DNA of 37,246 nt, taken from NCBI GenBank assembly GCA_022711465.1, contig JAKLEZ010000043.1, forward strand, positions 1 to 37,246. The letters are read 5' to 3'. Within the stretch, counting starts at the first letter, position 1. The number at the start of each line of letters is the position of its first letter. The notes under the pieces are model-generated. The model had not been told where the DNA came from and did not search any database. It was given only the letters and a program-made list of their open reading frames with translations. This DNA is from Planctomycetota bacterium (GTDB lineage: Bacteria; Planctomycetota; Phycisphaerae; UBA1845; PWPN01). Shown piece after piece: positions 33,584 through 37,246 of the stretch. The translations under genes were made by a program, and so were the position numbers.

Positions 33584-36073
33584 TCAGGGCTCCAGAGGCG
33601 CCAACTGCGTCTGGCCGTGAGCCCGTATCGTGGCGCAGAGATTCTGGAGGAAGTACAAGTCACCCAACGCCACCGGGCACTGGAGATAAAGCTGAAGCCT
33701 CTCGGCCGGCTCGCCCAGCACCAGCGCCTTGGCTTGGAACAGGTCCCAGTTCTGGCTGTAGGGCGCCGGGCAGGATTCGCCGCGTGTTTCCACCGAGCGG
33801 GGCACGAACCAGTACGGGTCGAGCAGTTCCTGAGCCCGCACATAGCCGCGCACGTCCTCCAGCGCGTAATCGTGCAGGAACCGCCCCACCTCAGGCACGA
33901 GGTTCAGGAAGGAGATTCGCGCATACTTCTTGTTCGGCACGACCTCGGTCAGGGCCACGAACTGGTCATTGAGACTGAGAACTCCTTTCTCCCATTTGTT
34001 CACCTCGCGCATGAACGGGAAGACTCCCTGCTCCCACTCATAGGGAAGGGCGCTGAGCCGGCTGAAACTATCGCCCCTGACCGACAGGTCCCTCACGGGG
34101 ACGAACGCGCCTGACTCCTGCAAGACCTGCTGGAACTTGGCCAGCGTGAAGCGGTATACGAGCTGCTTGACGGCCAGATACGCCGCCAGGTCGCGGTCCT
34201 CGGCCTGGCCGAATCGGCCCGCCAGACGGTAATAGCCGATGAGCCCGGCCAGGACGGTGTTGCAGGTGTGAATCCCGCACCTCTGGCCGAAGGGGGTGGG
34301 GTAGATCGGCATGACAGTGGTCACGCCCATGACGGACCAGTCATAGTTCCTCAGGTGCTGACGGAAAAGGCTGGTCATATCGCCGAAGCCCTGCCGCACC
34401 AGCTCCCAGTCGCCAGTGGCCTGGCCGTAGCTCCACATGGCGTACAGGCTGTCGAAGGAGGGCGGCCCCTTGGGGTCTTTCGTGACCGAGACCGTTGGCC
34501 GGCCCACCGTGCCGTTCAGTTCCTCGGGAGGCAGGTCGTACAGCTCGCGCGGGTGGCCCTGCCCGTAGCCGATGTGGCCGATGCGCCAGGGCGGGTAGGC
34601 CACGATCTCCCGCGCCAGATAATCTCGCACGCCCGCGCGCATCTGGGAATCGAGCAATGGGCTGGCCTGACTGAGCGTGCTCACCAGTTCGCCGGGATTG
34701 GCCCAGAAATCCCAGGCGCCCGCGCCCCCGCTGTCCAGCAGCCCACCGGAGAAACATCCGGCCCGCAGGTGCCCGGCCTGCAGCATCTTCTGGATTTCGA
34801 CGGCCAGCGTCTGGCGCAGTGGAGCGGCTTTGGGGTTCAGCTCTCCCACCTGCATCCCCTCGCGCAGGTACTTCAGCAAGCCGGGTGCCTCCCAGGTGTA
34901 CTGATCAACGTCGGCAATGCCAGCAAAGGGGCCGGCGTATTCGATGTGGTTCAAGTCTACTACCGGGCCCGAAAAACTCAGCGGCAACCGGTAGCGCCAC
35001 GCCGCCGCCAGGACCGGCGGCAGCGGGGCTATCTTCCGTCCCGGCGTCTTCCAGTCATCCTCCGTGCTCAGGAAAGTCACTTCCTCGCGAACGATGACCC
35101 GGTCGGCGGCATGATCAATCCGGTAGCTTTCCTTGACATCGGTAGGATAGTGCCGCAACAGCCGTGCCCATTGTCGGGCACGCTGCACCATCGGCTCGGG
35201 CAGGCCGGCCGCCCACTCCTCGCTCTGGCTGGCCCGCACGTTGGCGAAGCCCGCCAATGCCATCAGGGCCACGTAGCCGCTGTCGCCAGCGAACCGCAGA
35301 TTCACCCCCTGGCGATCCTCCAGTTGTACCCGCGTGGGCCGTCGCTGAAGCACCAGCAGCAGCGGGCAGTCCTGGTCTTGCAACCGCGCAGGAGATGATT
35401 GACCAAACCAGACCACGAGCCACGGCTCGGAGAGCTCGGCCCCGTCAATCGCGGCCGGAGCCTTGAGCACCTTCACGCCCGCAGCCGTGGGAACAGCCAC
35501 ATAGCGCACGTACGCATCTGCGGGTCCGGCACGTTTCCCTGCTGCGGGCTGAGGAGCGAACTTGGCAACGCTGGAGGGTTTATCGCCCGCAGCCCCTTTC
35601 TTGGTCGGGGCCTGCGGACTGGAAGCTGACTTGGGGCTCGGGGCCATCTCGGCCACGTTCAGCAGGTGAAGGTCTCCTCCGTTGGCGCGCAGCAGGATCG
35701 CCGGGGACATTCGACTGACCAGCAGGTCCATGGTTTGCCCATCGGGCAGCGTATAACGGGTCGTTTGCCCGACCCAGTTACTCGCAACCGGCGTCACCGA
35801 TGCCGGCTGGGCGGGTCCGGCCATCATGCGTCCCAAGGCGGTGCGGTCCGGGTCACCGCCGCGGAAATTAGCCACGAAAGGCGTCAGATAGCGGCCCAGC
35901 TCGGGCCAACCGCCAGCGGGAACGTGAACCGAGAAGCCTAGCCCGCCCAGGCTGGACGATTTGCCTTCGCCTTGGACCTGCCGGTCCAGCCCCGGACGAA
36001 ATCCCTGCCCATACGCACCAACGGCCGCGCACATCCCCAGACCGATGGTTGCGATGATGGCAAGCGTCTTCAT
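33584..36073 (-). CDS. Large secreted protein of unknown function
   Basis: 829 residues from the ATG at 36073, chosen over an upstream Met because AAGGAGAG precedes it and a signal peptide follows directly (KTLAIIATIGLGMCAAVGAYGQG). I do not recognise the family. Residues ~25-190 look like a beta-rich domain with a proline/alanine/lysine-rich linker (PSPKSASSPQAPTKKG). The remainder is rich in Trp, Tyr and amphipathic helices (YAMWSYGQATGDWELVRQGF, FGQRCGIHTCNTVLAGLIG, LAAYLAVKQLVYRFTLAKF), which suggests an alpha/alpha toroid, as in six-hairpin glycosidases and lyases. No catalytic residue can be named. It is convergent with the last sulfatase, so it is a separate transcript; a role in glycan breakdown is only inferred from position. 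Confidence 0.75.
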   Translation of the reverse strand: MKTLAIIATIGLGMCAAVGAYGQGFRPGLDRQVQGEGKSSSLGGLGFSVHVPAGGWPELGRYLTPFVANFRGGDPDRTALGRMMAGPAQPASVTPVASNWVGQTTRYTLPDGQTMDLLVSRMSPAILLRANGGDLHLLNVAEMAPSPKSASSPQAPTKKGAAGDKPSSVAKFAPQPAAGKRAGPADAYVRYVAVPTAAGVKVLKAPAAIDGAELSEPWLVVWFGQSSPARLQDQDCPLLLVLQRRPTRVQLEDRQGVNLRFAGDSGYVALMALAGFANVRASQSEEWAAGLPEPMVQRARQWARLLRHYPTDVKESYRIDHAADRVIVREEVTFLSTEDDWKTPGRKIAPLPPVLAAAWRYRLPLSFSGPVVDLNHIEYAGPFAGIADVDQYTWEAPGLLKYLREGMQVGELNPKAAPLRQTLAVEIQKMLQAGHLRAGCFSGGLLDSGGAGAWDFWANPGELVSTLSQASPLLDSQMRAGVRDYLAREIVAYPPWRIGHIGYGQGHPRELYDLPPEELNGTVGRPTVSVTKDPKGPPSFDSLYAMWSYGQATGDWELVRQGFGDMTSLFRQHLRNYDWSVMGVTTVMPIYPTPFGQRCGIHTCNTVLAGLIGYYRLAGRFGQAEDRDLAAYLAVKQLVYRFTLAKFQQVLQESGAFVPVRDLSVRGDSFSRLSALPYEWEQGVFPFMREVNKWEKGVLSLNDQFVALTEVVPNKKYARISFLNLVPEVGRFLHDYALEDVRGYVRAQELLDPYWFVPRSVETRGESCPAPYSQNWDLFQAKALVLGEPAERLQLYLQCPVALGDLYFLQNLCATIRAHGQTQLAPLEP

Positions 36074-36323
36074 TTGGCTCTCCTTTGTCCCTGGGACATC
36101 CATGCCCTTCACACCCCGCCTATTCTCTCGTCATCGCACCCTTCAAACCGTCACTGCTGCACCTATCAAACCGTGGTGACTGCACGCATCGAGCGGTCGC
36201 ATCCGTACCCATCGAACACCGGCATGCCCCGGTATCCGTACTCTCTGAACCGGCCGCCTGCAAGCTACCATCAAGCGGCCATCATCCCGCTGTTCCTGCT
36301 ATCGAACCATCAAGCTACCGTTG

Positions 36324-36367
36324 ACGATCCGAGGGCGTGTCCCCGGAAAACGGGTCACGCCTGAAGG
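36324..36367 (+). repeat. 44-base hairpin repeat, copy 1
   Basis: Identical at 43 of 44 bases to the stretch at 36934-36977, in the same orientation, on the other side of the ACT-domain gene. The core is GGCGTGTCCC, loop CGGAAAAC, GGGTCACGCC; the one difference (T for A in the right arm) breaks one pair of the stem. It resembles REP-type intergenic palindromes. Confidence 0.8.
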
Positions 36368-36382
36368 ATAAAACCCCGTCGC

Positions 36383-36411
36383 TTGTCCCCCCTGCATCGC
36401 GGCGATAGCAT
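36383..36411 (+). promoter_or_regulatory. Putative promoter for the ACT-domain gene
   Basis: TTGTCC (36383-36388), a 17-base spacer, then TAGCAT (36406-36411), each matching the sigma-70 consensus at four of six positions, about 40 bases upstream of the ATG at 36451. It lies just after the first hairpin repeat. Weak pattern evidence only. Confidence 0.28.
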
Positions 36412-36450
36412 GTTCTCTCGTCGCTCATTTTTGTTCATGGGAGTCAAGTC

Positions 36451-36885
36451 ATGGCCTATACAATCAGCAAGGTCGATGTCTGGGCGGGCAGTATGAAAGA
36501 CCAACCCGGTGGTCTGGCCTGCAAACTCGAAACGCTCTCCGCAGCAGGCGCGAACCTGGAGTTCGTCGTTGCCCGGCGTTGCCCAGACAAGCCTAGCACC
36601 GGCGTGGTCTTCCTTGCTCCGTTGCAGGGTGCTTCCCAAACTCGTGCAGCCAAGAAGGCCGGGCTCGCCAAAGCTGCAAGCCTGTGTTCAATCCGCCTCG
36701 AGGGACCCGACAAGCTCGGTCTCGGCACCGAGATCACCCGCTTACTTGCCGAGGCCAAGGTCAACCTGCGAGGTCTCTCCGCAGCAGCGCTCGGCCGACG
36801 GTCGGTCGTGTACTTCGCCTTTGACAGCGCCGCAGATGCCGCCAAAGCCGTTCGGGTGCTGAAGAAAGCCCTGGCCGGCAAGTAG
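36451..36885 (+). CDS. Small tandem ACT-domain protein
   Basis: 144 residues; the ATG at 36451 follows GGGAG. Two ACT-like repeats are visible: ~5-65 (KVDVWAGSMKDQPGGLACKL, ANLEFVVARRCPD, GVVFLAPL) and ~78-140 (CSIRLEGPDKLGLGTEITRL, KVNLRGLSAAALGRRSVVYF, DAAKAVRVLKKAL). Both contain the Gly-rich turn after the first strand (QPGGLA and KLGLGT) where ACT domains bind amino acids or other small ligands. There is no attached enzyme domain, so it is probably a small cytoplasmic ligand-binding regulator. No signal peptide is present, which sets it apart from the exported proteins upstream. It stands alone between two copies of a 44-base hairpin repeat. Confidence 0.82.
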   Translation: MAYTISKVDVWAGSMKDQPGGLACKLETLSAAGANLEFVVARRCPDKPSTGVVFLAPLQGASQTRAAKKAGLAKAASLCSIRLEGPDKLGLGTEITRLLAEAKVNLRGLSAAALGRRSVVYFAFDSAADAAKAVRVLKKALAGK

Positions 36886-36933
36886 CCGCCATCCTCGACC
36901 AGTCCCAGCTATCGATTCGTCAGACTGCGGACA

Positions 36934-36977
36934 ACGATCCGAGGGCGTGTCCCCGGAAAACGGGACACGCCTGAAGG
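36934..36977 (+). repeat. 44-base hairpin repeat, copy 2
   Basis: Second copy of the repeat at 36324-36367. Here the stem is perfect: GGCGTGTCCC pairs with GGGACACGCC across the eight-base loop CGGAAAAC. It starts 48 bases after the ACT gene stop. There is no T-run, so rho-independent termination is unlikely, although the RNA hairpin could stabilise the 3' end. Confidence 0.8.
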
Positions 36978-37010
36978 GCTTCCCAACCCTGATCCGCCGC
37001 CCTGAACGCG

Positions 37011-37039
37011 CAGACAGGCAGAACTGCTATTGTTATGAT
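37011..37039 (+). promoter_or_regulatory. Putative promoter for the STAS-like gene
   Basis: CAGACA (37011-37016), a 17-base spacer, then TATGAT (37034-37039), with four and five matches to the sigma-70 consensus. It lies 21 bases before the ATG at 37061, so the leader would be short. Confidence 0.35.
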
Positions 37040-37060
37040 CATCCTTGAACCGAGAGTCCC

Positions 37061-37246
37061 ATGTTTGATTCCCCCACCGAGATTCTGCCCCACGAACACG
37101 TGCTCCTCGTGGCAATCCACAGCTCCAGGCTCGACGAAGCGACCATGCGAAAGCTCGCGGTCGATGTCCTCGCCGCTGCAAGCAAGAGACCCGGCGTGCC
37201 GATCGTGTTGGACGTAAGTCGGGTACGATTCGCTCCAAGTAGTTCG
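37061..37246 (+). CDS. STAS-like (anti-sigma factor antagonist-like) protein, 5' end (partial)
   Basis: The frame from the ATG at 37061 stays open to the right edge (62 codons). The sequence HVLLVAIHSSRLDEATMRKL, then PGVPIVLDVSRVRFAPSSS, matches the beginning of a STAS domain: a first strand, a helix after the LDE turn, and the LDxSxVxFxxSS strand that leads to the regulatory Ser of SpoIIAA-like antagonists. Known members sit in partner-switching systems with anti-sigma kinases. The C-terminus lies outside the window, so length, extra domains and partners are unknown. Confidence 0.65.
   Translation, partial: MFDSPTEILPHEHVLLVAIHSSRLDEATMRKLAVDVLAAASKRPGVPIVLDVSRVRFAPSSS

Larger units (their letters stand above)
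36074..36450. other. Non-coding stretch upstream of the ACT-domain gene
   Basis: About 377 bases between divergent genes with no supported CDS. It contains pairs of short direct repeats (TCAAACCGT twice near 36143-36174, ATCCGTAC twice near 36200-36240, CAAGCTACC twice near 36270-36320), so part of it may be an eroded repeat, and then the first copy of the 44-base hairpin repeat. No RNA gene is recognised. Confidence 0.5.

Noticed and set aside
36117..36364. CRISPR or tandem-repeat array in the non-coding stretch
   Set aside because: Only short, irregular repeated words (8-9 bases) with uneven spacing; no regular repeat-spacer pattern and no cas genes.
1..37246. tRNA, rRNA, prophage or insertion sequence genes
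   Set aside because: No tRNA- or rRNA-like stretch, integrase, transposase or phage structural gene was recognised; the only mobile-like signal is the hairpin repeat pair near 36324 and 36934.

Overview
The window (GC-rich, roughly 60-65% by eye) looks like a chromosomal segment of a free-living Planctomycetota bacterium, perhaps Phycisphaerae- or Pirellulales-like. The basis is gene content: several sulfatases, many secreted glycoside hydrolases of planctomycete-rich families (GH2, GH123/DUF4091-like, apiosidase/DUF4038-like, GH5-like, GH71/99-like, GH36-like), a DUF1080 domain, a heparinase II/III protein, a CehA/McbA metallohydrolase and a BNR_4 propeller, with no SusC/SusD pair. This placement is an inference; no rRNA, tRNA, ribosomal or other phylogenetic marker is visible.

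Region 1 (1-3226) is a compact electron-transfer cassette: the 3' end of an FMN-binding-domain protein with a flavinylation motif, a polytopic NapH-like ferredoxin fused through an internal Tat-like segment to a NapG-like ferredoxin half, and an ApbE FAD:protein FMN transferase. Together they look like an extracytoplasmic flavin/iron-sulfur electron-transfer module resembling a split NosR/NapGH system.

Region 2 (3315-33405) is a large locus of predicted exported polysaccharide-degrading enzymes. On the plus strand, 3315-14105 is a tight, probably co-transcribed run: GH2, small propeller, GH123-like, apiosidase-like, and GH5-like fused to DUF1080. It is followed by GH71/99-like and GH5-like genes, a reverse-strand secreted nitrilase-superfamily protein, a GH36-like gene, a BNR_4 propeller and a CehA/McbA metallohydrolase. 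Then come a reverse-strand broken sulfatase and heparinase II/III protein, a tandem alpha/beta hydrolase overlapping a parallel beta-helix protein, a sulfatase with an internal deletion, and a full-length sulfatase. The combined activities suggest stepwise attack on a complex, probably sulfated and acylated, acidic heteropolysaccharide. No transporter, sigma factor or sensor is present in the locus.

Region 3 (33406-37246) holds an 829-residue secreted protein I do not recognise (minus strand), a 377-base non-coding stretch, a small tandem-ACT-domain protein bracketed by two near-identical 44-base direct repeats with a hairpin core, and the start of a STAS-like gene that runs off the window.

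The points most worth a second look are the NapH-NapG fusion in a flavinylation cassette, the two sulfatases with different internal deletions, the hairpin repeat pair around the ACT gene, and the unrecognised 829-residue protein.
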